Shown: positions 53,216 through 64,000 of the stretch, in pieces
How the letters are laid out: every line of letters begins with the position of its first letter
How positions within the stretch are numbered: position 1 is the first letter of the stretch
Source of the DNA: Trogon surrucura
Taxonomy: Eukaryota; Chordata; Aves; Trogoniformes; Trogonidae
Assembly: GCA_020746105.1 (NCBI GenBank)
Contig: CM036617.1
Span: forward strand, 178,526,412-178,590,411
Direction: 5' to 3'
Length of the DNA: 64,000 nucleotides
Translations under genes and position numbers: made by a program
Notes under the pieces: model-generated
Told to the model about the DNA's origin: nothing
The model's input: the letters and a program-made list of their open reading frames with translations, nothing else
Databases searched by the model: none

Positions 53216-55409
53216 CGTTCGGTTCTCACGTGTTGCCTGACCTAGTCGAGAGGTGGCGTCCCTGCCCACAACAGGGAGGTTGGATTAAAATGATCTCTAA
53301 GGTCCCTTCCAGCTCAGGCCATTCTATGATTCTATGTCGTATAACAACCCACAGTGACAGAACCACAGACAAGGGCGTCATCTCAGGAATTACCAATTTG
53401 TTATACTTGTCTTCATAGCAGAACTACATGAAGTGATACTCCAAACTTTTCCAAAAGATCCAAAGTCTTTTGTCGCTCTGTAGCGCCGGCAATATGCACC
53501 CATTTTAAAAAGCCTTCACCCACCCTTCAGTGCAGTTTAACTGCCACATCAACACAAGTTCTGCAAGAGATGGACTCAGTTGCAAATGCAGGTTTGCTAA
53601 TGCAGCAGGAATCAATATTCACTGTCCAGTTCATGGATGTGCCACTGCTTTACGACTTGATCAAGATATATAATATGTCTGTCTAATTGGTTAGAACAAA
53701 ATAAATCATTTGTGCCAGAACTGTGTTGCGCATCTTGGATTACTCTGTGAAAGGCCACAGAGATCCTTAAAGATCTCATGTATATAGCTGAGTGAAAAAT
53801 ACTGTTGAAAATACTGACTTTGTTGTCATCTAAACTGAAATTTTTAATGGGAAGTGAACGAAACTTTTGTCCCTTTAGATGGAAATGTGACCACCATCAT
53901 TCTGCCTTTGCTGGCATTTGTATCGGTATTTCACAATGATATCTTACAACTTGTCTCAAATTAAATGAGATCACCTCCAACATTCGAGAGAAAAGGCATC
54001 AAATTTTCCATAGATGCAAATATGTCCCTAATCCTCTTGCTTTTAGGGAGTTGGAGTTCTCCAGTATCTCTTTTCCTGATCTAAATCTCCTGTATTACAT
54101 TCTTTTTCTGTTGCCAAATTCCCTTTAAGTAATTTTTTTGAATGACAGTGTTTAGTCCGACACACCGGTTCCCGATACTCTCTGTTTTGTGTGCTCCCTT
54201 CTCTGAAACTTAATTTGATTTGCTTTTTCAGCTTCCCTCATGACTCTACATCTACTCTGCATCATCTCCTCAAATGAGGCAGAATAACCCAAAGAAATCC
54301 TGCACTGACCTGGTGGGGCCCTGGGAAGAAAGCCTTGTTTCCATTTCCACACATTTTTCTTTCATTCCCCACTCTCTTGTGCTAATAGCTTATCTTATAA
54401 ACCAAAACTCTTTAAGGCTGTGACTGACATAGCTGTCCTAGACTGGAGGACTTCTTTGCCCTCATTCATCAGTGACACAACCACCAACCCATTCCAGACA
54501 TCCAGCTGAAGAAAGCTTGTTCTTCCTTACGAGTGGTCTATATCCTAAAGTTCTGCAAATTAGATGGTATTCAGAAAATTGCATCTGGAGAGGGCACCAC
54601 CCATGAACGGAGCATTTGACTGTAATCACCACATACAGTTTCTCTGTGGACCAACCTGCTTCTTAGGTTTCAGCAAATAACACAGAACTGCTCCTGTCTT
54701 CACTGTGACACTGCAGTGAGGTGAATAAAGAAAACAGTGAAGATGCTGATATTCTCTCCTAATCATGACAAATTTACACAGGTAATAATGTATGTTTTAT
54801 GTAAAATGCCTTCTGCTTCTGTGTCCTTATTACAAGAATAAAGCATGGATGCATTATCAAACTGAAAGACAGGAAGCTGTTAACATCAGTAACTGATTAG
54901 GAAAAAAAACAATAATCAGTTTTTCTAAGTTCGTTCAAAGTAACTCCATTTATATTTTTAAAAGCAGCTAATCAGATTATTTCTTCACTATTAAAAAAAA
55001 ATAAAATGAAAACGTACTTAGCTACCAAACAACTTCACTCAGAAAATAATGGCATTATTGCCATTTCACATAGGAACTGAGTTCGAGTTGGTGTTCGATA
55101 AAAGCCAGAAGTGAAACTATATTGTGGCTTCCTATGCAAACTGCTAGGACTTACTCCCTCTCAGAAGCATTTCAAAAGCCAAGCTGAACCTGCAGCTCTC
55201 AGGCTTTCAGACTTGTGCTGCTCCTTCATGAGAAACAGACTCCTTCAGCTCTTCTTTCCAGCACTCTCTCTCTGGCTGGTGAGCCAGCCAGCAATGACTA
55301 AAGCAGGCAGACTGATCAGCTGAGGAAATTTCTAAACTCCTTTTGAACTTTTATTTGTTATTTCACATTCTTATTTAATGCCTATTTATTTCCACTACAG
55401 AGACAGCTT

Positions 55410-55570
55410 ACAAAAAAACCCCAAAAAAGACAAAACAAAAAAAAACACACAAAAAAACCCCAAAACAAAATCAAACCAAAACAAACACCAAAAAAAACCC
55501 CAACCAAAAAAAACACACTCTGAAACCCAAAGCAAAACAAACAAACAAGAAAATATCCCCAAAAGAAAGA
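55410..55570. repeat. A-rich (CAAAA/CCCCAAAA)n low-complexity tract
   Basis: About 160 bp made almost only of A and C, with recurrent AAAAAACCCC and CAAAAC words and a short (CAAA)n stretch. An apparent Lys/Asn/Gln-rich open frame of 84 codons over it (55378-55632) is a composition artefact. Confidence 0.9.
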
Positions 55571-56490
55571 AAACAGCTTGTTTACTGCATAGATGTCTTG
55601 CCAGGAATTCCTATTGTTGTAGTGGTGAGTAAAAGTCCTGCACCCTGACTTATGTCTTACTCACCCTAGATCATGTACGAGCCATGCAGCCTTTCCTGAT
55701 TAATGAAAGTGGTCAAATGTTTTACAACACTTGCTAGGAGTCATCTTTCTGTGCATGACCACTCTGATTACTAAGCTGTGGTGGTTTTACTCATGCCCTG
55801 CAAATCAAATCCTGATGCACAACAGGAAGTTTTTACTGCCAAATCTTCTGGAGTTCAACACAGCATCAACAAGATACAAAGCCAGGTGTTAAAATTGTCA
55901 GAGGGAGTTGTTTTGAAATGGAAAACACAAGAGAGAGCTCAACATCTAATTTTGTTCCAGCTTTTCAAATTTGTCACAATTCATTAATTTGAGAGTTTCA
56001 CCTGAATAAAGTATTCTGTGCTGTTCAGAGATACATAGAAGGACGAAACGCTTTCCGTTGTGTAAAGATCAGAGGGGCAGAACAGTAAAGGAGGGTTTAC
56101 AGAAAAATAAACATAAATGAAAAGATAAGTCAGACCAAATGTCATACTGAAAGTGGGTTAGGACAATACTAATATTATACTTGGTTAACTTCTTGCATGT
56201 TTTAGGCAGAGTTAGTACAGACGTTTAGTGGCTGGCACCTTCTCAGTTTATATATCCAGAAATACTACGATCCAGCCTTAACCACTTTAAAATTATGCTT
56301 CCCTTTGATTTGCTTATTTTCCAAGTTGTCTCAACTTGGTTTACACAGAACATACTCAAGAGCCATCAGAAATCTGCACATCGTGCACGGGGGAATTATC
56401 CGTTTCCATTTATCAGACAAAACACTGTGCATTCCTTTTCTGAATTTTGAATAAGTTATGCTCTCTTTCAGCCAATGTCCTCTTGCCAGC

Positions 56491-56518
56491 AAAAACAAAA
56501 CAAAACAAAACAAAAAAA
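56491..56518. repeat. (AAAAC)n microsatellite
   Basis: Four to five AAAAC units followed by an A run. A simple slippage repeat. Confidence 0.88.
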
Positions 56519-56840
56519 GGTTTGTGACCTTAAAAACATCATGGGCAAGTGAAGATTCGCACAGAATATTCCACTAGTAGGTTTGAGAATAGATAGAGGC
56601 TTCCTCCTCTTCCAGCTTAATCCCCAAACACCCTCGCTGTCAAAAGGCTATTGTTAAGGCATGGGCTTCCTCCAAGACCACATCCTGTGAACCAGGTCAA
56701 AGTGAAACATGGAGCTGCTTTAAATGAACTACTCTTTGTGTGCCCTGTATGCAAGTGCAAGAAAAACTACGAGACTCCCAAAATTAGCGTACTAGAGAAA
56801 AGAAACCACAGTGGACCTAGACCAGAATGAACACATAGTT

Positions 56841-56878
56841 TTCTTTTTTTTAAAAAAAAAAAAAAACACAAAAAACCC
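56841..56878. repeat. T-run/A-run inverted homopolymer
   Basis: TTCTTTTTTTT is followed directly by 15 A and a short CACAAAAAAC. The adjoining T and A runs are self-complementary and could form a small hairpin. Confidence 0.85.
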
Positions 56879-59800
56879 GAGTTCTCATTTGTAATGCATG
56901 CCCTTATTATTTACTAAATACAAGAGTTTTTGATACAAAAAGGCTAAACAGTGTATTCAAAGGCAGCAATTATGACCAAAAAAAAAGTCATCTCTCTTTT
57001 AAAAATGACTGCTTTTATTCCATAACTATTTGTACTTTCCACATCATATTTAATAAGGGAAAAGCTTATCAACAGCATTGCACGCAGGACTTCTGATGAG
57101 TGTTATACTGTTCCACAAAGGGTACGATATATTCTGCATCTCTAATAAATTGTGTCAGAGTCTGTGTTGATTGGATACGTCAAAATCAAAGAATGTGGTT
57201 CCTGGAGTAAAATTCAACCTCCAGCTCGAAGCTGAGCCCACACTGATGTTAGCCACTGACATTGCAATGAAAAAAAAAGCCACAACTGTCCTTATGAAGC
57301 AAGTAGGAAAAATAACTCATTATCTGTATGTTTTCCTCTTAACCGATCCCTTAGAAAAGACAAAGGATGGGCTTGTGGTTATGATGTGGAGACTGGGACT
57401 TAAGATATATATGAGCTGAAATTCTTAGTCCTGCCACAAAGTCTCTGGCTGAGTGTGGGAAAATCATCCATTTCTCCCTTAATCTCTCTTCAGCGTCTTC
57501 ACTGCGGGGATAACAGTTTTCCCGTTCTCCCACACCCCGTGTAATTCAGCCACATGCTCTGTAGGGCTACGACTAACTTCTGTGTGCATGCACACTGCCT
57601 GTCATGATAAGGCACCAATCTCGTTTAATTTTTTAGGATCACGATCTAGTTGAAACTCAGAAAAAAATCCACAGAAAGGACTTTCTCATGTGTTTTTACT
57701 TGAGGGAAGAGAAGTTTTTCAGCTGAACCAAACTTCATAATCCTAGTGGTACCTCTCATTCTGTTGGGTGTGCTGGGATGATCCCGTCTTCTAGAGACCA
57801 CTCTGTACAGCCCCTACAGCATGCAGCCAGCTGAAATATTCACTGCAGTGCTCCTGGTTTTTCAAGGATCTCAGAGCCCTGAACTGAAGTAGATTCTCGG
57901 GGCTTCTATGTTCCTTGTTACAGAGCATAGAACTGAGTCCCTGAGAGTCACTCCACTGCCAAACCTCACAAGCTCTTGAGGTATGTGGGCACTCCAATAC
58001 GGATATCTTACACGCCAGGAAAATCAATGTTTCCAAGCAAGCAACTACCTGGCTCGTCTCCAATGATATCTCACCTGTGCTTTTGGGAAACTTAACCAGA
58101 ACTGCAACACTTCAGCGAAATGCCTCTGCAAACACCCATAGTGCACAATGGCATTTTTTTTCTAGGAGACATCAGAGCTGTCTCCAAAGGGAGCCCTCAC
58201 ATCTCTACAGCACTGTGGGCCACAGGCCTGGCAGCTCAGGTTCCTGGAGTGGCACGGTTTCACTACCACAGATCTGCACTCAGCTGAATCACTGAATGAG
58301 AACAGAGAAAGAAAAGACCATCCAGGAAGGCCATCGAGCCCTTTGCATGAGAAAGGATAAGTGTTAGTAATGCTATGAATGGCAGGTGTATATGTGCTTC
58401 TTTTGTAAAATTCTCCAGCAATGGAGATAGAATAGCTTCTGTGTGCAAAGCATTTCTCTGTCTAACTACTTTTACTGCTGGAATATTTTACTAAAGACTA
58501 ACTAAAACCTCTTGGGATATAATATATAAGCCCATTAGCTTTATCTAGAGATCGAGACCACTTATGTCTGTTTATAGTCATGGAGAAGAGATTACCCCAA
58601 GGGGCTGCATTTATTAGCTCTGCTGTTGCACCAAGCAAATGTTGCTGGGTTGCTTCAGGTTTTGGAGCTCTGCTGGTTTTCACACACACTGAGATCGGAA
58701 TATGTGAATCCACACTCAGGCACACTTCCTTTTTCAAGGAAAAAGGATTTCATAATGAAAAGCTGCTTGGTCTGGAAATCCCTGAGCAGCTTTCCCAGGC
58801 ACAGATGAGATACAAAAGAGTAAGAAAATTTGCTTTGTGCTGATGCCTAATATGAGCTCGCAACATACAAATTAATATGTAAAAAATGAGTTTTACATTT
58901 TTATTTTGTGAAAGGAATAAAAAGAAACCAGTAGAAAAGTAAGCAGAGGTCTTAAGTCCAGTTTGGTAAATATCCTCCTGTGCATGATCCAAATTTCTAA
59001 TTATGAACAAAAAGCATCTTTCAACCTACAGTTAATACAATTTGCTCACAGATACAAAAGCTTTGAGAGTTACATGTTATGTTACTGTACATTTGTCTCA
59101 ATTATATGGAAATCTGGTTGGTACAGCTGATTAAAGAATAAACATGTAACAGTGAAGTTGCTTCCAAGCTCATACATCATGAGGCTCTTAAATCAGTTAT
59201 AATATAGCGTAGACAGATGGTGCTGGATACATAAAGCACATTAAAGATGCTGTTATCTGTTTGATTAAGAAATAATTCAGAGCACAAGGCAAGAAGCTGA
59301 AATTGCTGACAATCTGAACTCCTGCCAACTGTCCTGGCTTCACTGAGGCTGTGTGAATTTGAAACACACATAGTCCCAGGTGTCAGCAGTGCTGATTGAA
59401 ATTTCTGGCAGCTAGTTCAGTGCTTTTGAAACAATGCTGGCTTCCCATCACTAGCGGTCACTATGGGGAGAAGATAGGCGGTCTCTGGCTGCTTCTGCTG
59501 CCCTCTTTGTTGCCTTGGCTGTAGGGCTGTAAATGAAACACTCGGCACAACGAGCAGCCTCCTTTCTTGCCAACCCACAAGGCAGACATCGCCAGTGCAC
59601 TAGCACTGAGGAAAGGAAGGGTATAACAAAACGGGACAAAACCCTCATTTATTTATGTTCCCCAGATTCAGTATGTCAAGAAACTCAGCGAAGCCTGGCC
59701 CTAAGAGACTGGACTAAAAGGTATCCAAGAAATTGAAAGGTCAAAGAGATGTGGGATTGCAACAGATGCTCTGCTTGGGAGAGATTTGGGGAATGGCGAG

Positions 59801-60851
59801 AAAGGGTCACAGAGAACCAAAACGAATGGTGTGGAAGGGTTAGCTGAGGGAAGCCAGAGATATGGAAGTCGTTCATGGCACACATCTGGTTTTCCAATGT
59901 GCACAGTACTCCCATTGGCGTACTCCCATTTCCCCACCCATGTAGGGAAAGCAAAAATATTTGTCTTGAGATCTGTCTGGACAAGGGAGCCTAGCTGTCC
60001 TCCAAGTCTGGTGTCTGGTGACTGGCAGGAGTTACCACATCACTGACAAACTGCTTACAATTGAAGAGGAAAAAAATGGGAGGTTTCCATGCTCATTCCA
60101 ACGTCCTGCTGCAACAGGGTTGGCTGAATGACACTGGAAGCCCTCAGACCAAGACTAAGATGCAATAGTATGATATTAAGTGAAATAGGCCTCAAGAGTC
60201 ACTTGAATAGCACCACTACGTGCTTTTGCCTAATCACATCAAAGAATTTAGCTTTGTTTTGTGACACTGACACTCATTTGAGATTACTTTAACAACGTTC
60301 ACTCGGTACAACTAAGTGTTTCAAGGCCCATTCTTTGTTGGCCATGCTCCCCAGGTAGAGCACATCCCTTTTTCTCTGTTCCATCAATTTACAGGCTCCT
60401 TCCCAGGCCAAAATGCTCAGATTTCAGTGCTCTACAGAAGCAGCCAGCTGTGCCTCCTTCCTCAGGCACACACATCATATTCTTCGTCATTTCTTCTAGA
60501 AGGCCTTGTAGCAGATCATTTTCCTAAGATGCCATGAGATGTTCCTGTATCAAAGTTAGATTGTTTAATAATGAACTTGGTGGGGATGGACCCTTCTAAG
60601 GGACATCACAAATTACCATCCATTCATCCTCTGGATAACACTGTCTCCATCTTATGAGAATCTTAATATAAATTCCCAACATTGAAGTATCTAGTAAAGT
60701 TTTAGGTTTACATATGTGTACTGGTCTGACTAGCACTTTCCAATAATGAACAGTGATATGAAAAATGTTGCAGTCATAACAGGAAGACTTGATTAGTGGA
60801 TACAGAGAAAAATCAGTCATATTCAGAAGACTGTAAAGATGTCTGCCAACA

Positions 60852-60944
60852 GGAAGGAAGAAGAAGATAAAGCAGACAGCAGCAGGCAGATAACATGGAC
60901 CAAAAAAAAAGTGAAAAAAAAAAGGGGAAAAAAAGAAAGAAATA
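60852..60944. repeat. Purine-rich tract
   Basis: GA- and A-rich plus strand with runs of 7-10 A separated by G clusters. The lysine-rich 77-codon open frame across it is best explained by this composition. Confidence 0.8.
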
Positions 60945-63414
60945 ATATGACACTAAAGGAATTAATTATCTCAGGAAAGAAGGCTAAAATCTTACCATCC
61001 AAGTCATATAACAAAAACACTGCAGTTAATATATCAGATATAGCTCAGAGAAAATCCAGTTTGCCAGCATAAATGATGGTGCAGTGCTCTTGAAAGAAGA
61101 AAGTTTGATAATGGGAGGAAAACCTTGGGAACATAAAGCAAAGCACTGCAAGGAGCAGCCCAGGAAGCCAGGCCAGAAGACTGGTGTGCCCACCAGGGGT
61201 ACTGACTCCCTGCAGCCGCTCAGCTTTGTGCCAAACAAGATCTGTGGTTACCATTTAGTGACCAAACTAAGTCATTTCTGCAAAGAAAATCTCTCTGCGT
61301 TCCTTTAGTTTTAAGCCATTGCTTCATTTACCTTTCTACAATATCACTTGATTTTTTTTTCATTTTGTTACTGTTTAATAGCCTGTTCTACAACTAGAGC
61401 AGTATCACAAGGCAGCCTAGTATGATCTGATAATTTTGGTCTCATTAATCTAGGAAGCGGTACAAAAGTGGTGACACAGAAATATAAATAATATTGTTCC
61501 CACAGTTAGAAAAATACTACAAAAGATATTGGTGCTTTCAGAAATGGGTTTGCATAAAAACACTCTATGGTCCAACTGAACAGCGAAACACCATCTGCTT
61601 CAAAGAGAGCCAGCATTTCACCTCATGAATCCAGCAGCTGGATTCCTTTCCTGTGTACATATATAGGAATAAACTTTTGTCTATATGATACTCAGGGAAA
61701 AAGAATGTACTTTGAATGCTTGCGTTTAAATATTTTGCATGACTATTCACATCATAAGTGCTCATGCTGTCAGTTTAAACACTGGTGGGTTTAGCAAGAA
61801 AGCAGATGGATCAGTATGTGACCTAGGTACCGAAGCACAGATTATGAAAATTTTTAACAAACTTATAGTTAAATAAACCACACAAAGAATAATTTAAATC
61901 ATTAGTAACTTATTATTTGCTTTCCTAGGTTTAACTATGTTCTCTCCAATTAAGTAAAAGTTTGAATACAATCACCTCAAACTTTTTCCACCATAGTTTT
62001 TATTAAAATAGTAATATTACTTTCATTAAACTTCAAGCTGCATCATGTCCACAAAAAATATAACAATCAAGTCTACCTGTACAAGTGGAGCAAAATCATG
62101 TGAGATGGCAGACATGCCTAAGGAAAAGAGAACTGATGTTTGTAGCTGCATTCCTAACCAACCTTGGCAAGCCAGTTTTGTGAGAAAGCCAACACAAGTG
62201 TCAAAGGTCTTGAACAATCAGGTGTGGTGAGACTGAAGGCCATAGAGGAAACAGCTGGATAGCAATGACCTACTGTATTGACATGTATACCCCAAATTTA
62301 TCTTGGAATCCTTAGCACTTATAGATAGCAACAGGATATGTCTCAGGGACTACATGTGTCAATGTAAGTGCCCTCCAGGCAGGATGGGAAAGCTGGTGAC
62401 CCACAGTGCAGCATAGGTAAAATACCAAAGAAAGCAACGCTAAAGGTTGCAATCCAGCAGCCAAGGGCAAAAGTTAACCAGATGATTAATCCATATGTTC
62501 CATTGTCTTTTGCAGATAGATATCCATAATTTTTCACTCAAAAGTCAGTGCTGTCTTATATCCAGTGATACAGTGTACATACAGTACGCCATATAAATAG
62601 ATTTTACTCTCAGTTGGAAACTCAGACTAGTATCCGTTACATATTGATTGAAAGACCTTTTATCTGATCACTATTACAATGAAACATTCCCAATGTACAG
62701 CATTGTATACCACAGAGTCATGTAGGAATATCTGATTTGATTACTATGTTTGCTAACCAAAGAAGGCAACCAAAAGTCTACCGGAAACAGCACTCACAAA
62801 TGGTCAAGCCCTGGGACAACACAATCTGTAATGCAAAACTTGCATCTGCTCAGCAAACCTGGGGAGACATGAACCCCAACAACTGCCTGAAATTTGTGCT
62901 TAGAACTAGTGCTTAGATAACCTGGATATACTCTTGAGGCTGCCAGGCACTGGGAAACAGTATGGCACAGATCTCTAGCACTGATGAAAAAATGCATTCA
63001 ATACTTTAAGGCTGATACTTTGAAGTTTGTTAGTAAGAAAAGCTTAAAAGTAATTCTTCACCGTAACCACTCACCTTATAGCCCAAAGCACTTCAGCGAA
63101 AAGATTTAATGTATATTGCTTGTAAGGTGAATAAAAGAGCATACTTCAAAAAAAATATGCCTGGGAGAAAACTGGGCAAAGGGCTGCCACTAAGCTTTAC
63201 TGGGAATGTTGGACTTTCAAGGGCGGAATACAGAAAGGCTGCAGAAATTAGCAACCTCTTGAATTCTCAGCACTTCTGTAATCCAGATTGCCAGTGGAGA
63301 TTTTCAGACCATCATGCGCACAAACTGGCATTGCTCTTTAAGGATCATCTCTTAAAAACACTTAGATGCCTCCATGAGAACAGAGAGATCTAAACAGCTT
63401 GTAGGCTGATTTTT

Positions 63415-63481
63415 GGAAGTTGGTTTGGTTTGTGTTTTACTGTGGGTTTTGTTGGTTTTTTGTTTTTTTTAAAAAAAAAAG
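63415..63481. repeat. GTTT-rich tract ending in T-run/A-run
   Basis: Imperfect TTGG/GTTTT words lead into eight T followed by ten A at 63463-63480. Low-complexity DNA with hairpin potential at its end. Confidence 0.8.
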
Positions 63482-64000
63482 AACAGTTTCTATGATTACA
63501 AGTATTGTCAAACCATGAAACATGAAACAGCAAACTGGGGTCATAGTTTGGGTCCATCTACTCTCTTACTTTACTCACTAGCACTTCAGCAGGGCTCAGG
63601 ACCAGATGCCTCAGGAGGATATCACTCCTATGAGGTCTCATACTGAGCATAAATAGTTTCCAAGAGTTTTAAACACCGGAGGCAAGATCATTTATACCTT
63701 TCTCTACATTTTTTTAAAGAAACAAGAAACATCTCTCATCAGGTAATGCAACTGTATTCTTTTTTTTTTCCCTGGATATAGTACTTACAAACCTAATTTA
63801 CTTTTCATGCATTATCCATTAAAGAGGAAATGTAAAGAATATTTTCTGTTTAAAATTATCATGCAAGCAGGAATTGCATTGTGTTGAAAAGCTGTATTAT
63901 TATCTTCATGTCACACTTATGTCACAGGACAGGGCTGTTCATCACTTCTGGTAATCAAGAGATGAACAATCTGCTCCTTCTTTATATTTCTACATAGCAT

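Larger units (their letters stand above)
53151..53336 (+). mobile_element. Full-length tRNA-Ile-derived SINE with CR1 tail (TguSINE1-like)
   Basis: A complete element of about 186 bp. The head starts GGGCCAGTTTAGCTCAGT and resembles tRNA-Ile throughout. The pol III A box TAGCTCAGTGGG is at 53160-53171 and the B box GGTTCGATTCC at 53205-53215, both matching consensus, so the internal promoter looks intact. A linker of about 35 bp (53219-53253) follows, then a CR1-derived 3' part (GGCGTCCCTGCCCA to AGGTCCCTTCCAGC) and two tail octamers ATTCTATGATTCTATG at 53321-53336. The tRNA part would not fold into a functional tRNA because the 3' acceptor strand is replaced by the linker. No clear target-site duplication was seen, which is common for CR1-type insertion. 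Confidence 0.92.
53337..64000. other. Unique AT-rich DNA, no supported gene
   Basis: Nothing coding could be supported on either strand. Open frames of 60-99 codons occur throughout at the density expected for AT-rich random sequence and have no recognised motifs. Simple repeats at 55.4, 56.5, 56.8, 60.9 and 63.4 kb are listed separately. A slightly GC-richer stretch at 59.45-60.05 kb shows overlapping short frames on both strands but nothing recognisable. Confidence 0.55.

Noticed and set aside
53151-53222. Possible genuine tRNA-Ile gene
   Set aside because: The A and B boxes fit, but there is no pairing 3' acceptor strand, and the sequence continues into a CR1 tail, so it is a SINE head.
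55378-55632. 84-codon Lys/Asn/Gln-rich open frame
   Set aside because: It lies entirely on the A/C low-complexity tract, and its amino-acid make-up follows directly from that composition.
60839-61072. 77-codon lysine-rich open frame
   Set aside because: It overlaps a purine-rich tract, shows no domain and has no coding context.

Overview
This window looks like gene-poor nuclear DNA from a bird, and probably from a passerine. The evidence is the repeat content. Several CR1 LINE copies end in the ATTCTATG/ATTCTGTG octamer tails typical of avian CR1. Two copies of a tRNA-Ile-headed, CR1-tailed SINE match in structure the TguSINE1-type elements described for Eupasseres (passerines other than New Zealand wrens). 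The rest is AT-rich, CpG-poor DNA with no recognisable host exon on either strand, so it is best read as intergenic desert or deep intron. I could not identify the locus.

Layout. From 1 to about 23.07 kb I see only unique AT-rich DNA with mononucleotide runs, one (AAAC)n array and a small tandem duplication. From 23.07 to 26.0 kb there are three LINE remnants: a CR1 3' stub (minus), a CR1 reverse-transcriptase fragment with intact catalytic motifs but a large internal deletion (plus, about 24.06-24.76 kb), and a much older, heavily decayed CR1/L3-type fragment (minus, about 25.40-25.97 kb). From 26 to 34.4 kb there is unique DNA with a 30-base A run at 31.0 kb. A CR1 3' end (minus) lies at 34.40-34.73 kb. 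From 34.7 to 50.2 kb there is unique DNA, with one doubtful CR1 tail near 45.9 kb and a small CpG cluster at 46.3 kb.

The busiest stretch is 50.17-53.34 kb. It holds a CR1 tail (minus), a longer CR1 3' half (plus) that forms an inverted repeat with that tail, and two SINEs in opposite orientation about 250 bp apart. From 53.3 to 64 kb there is unique DNA with several A-rich simple repeats.

No host gene, rRNA, functional tRNA, CRISPR array or endogenous retrovirus could be supported. The LINE and SINE copies are related mechanistically: avian CR1 machinery is thought to mobilise SINEs that carry a CR1-like 3' end. The most interesting signal is the SINE pair. A 64-bp core containing six CpGs is identical in both copies, while the flanking parts differ almost only by transitions, several of which look like independent CpG decay. 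No previously undescribed system stands out beyond these repeat-level observations.
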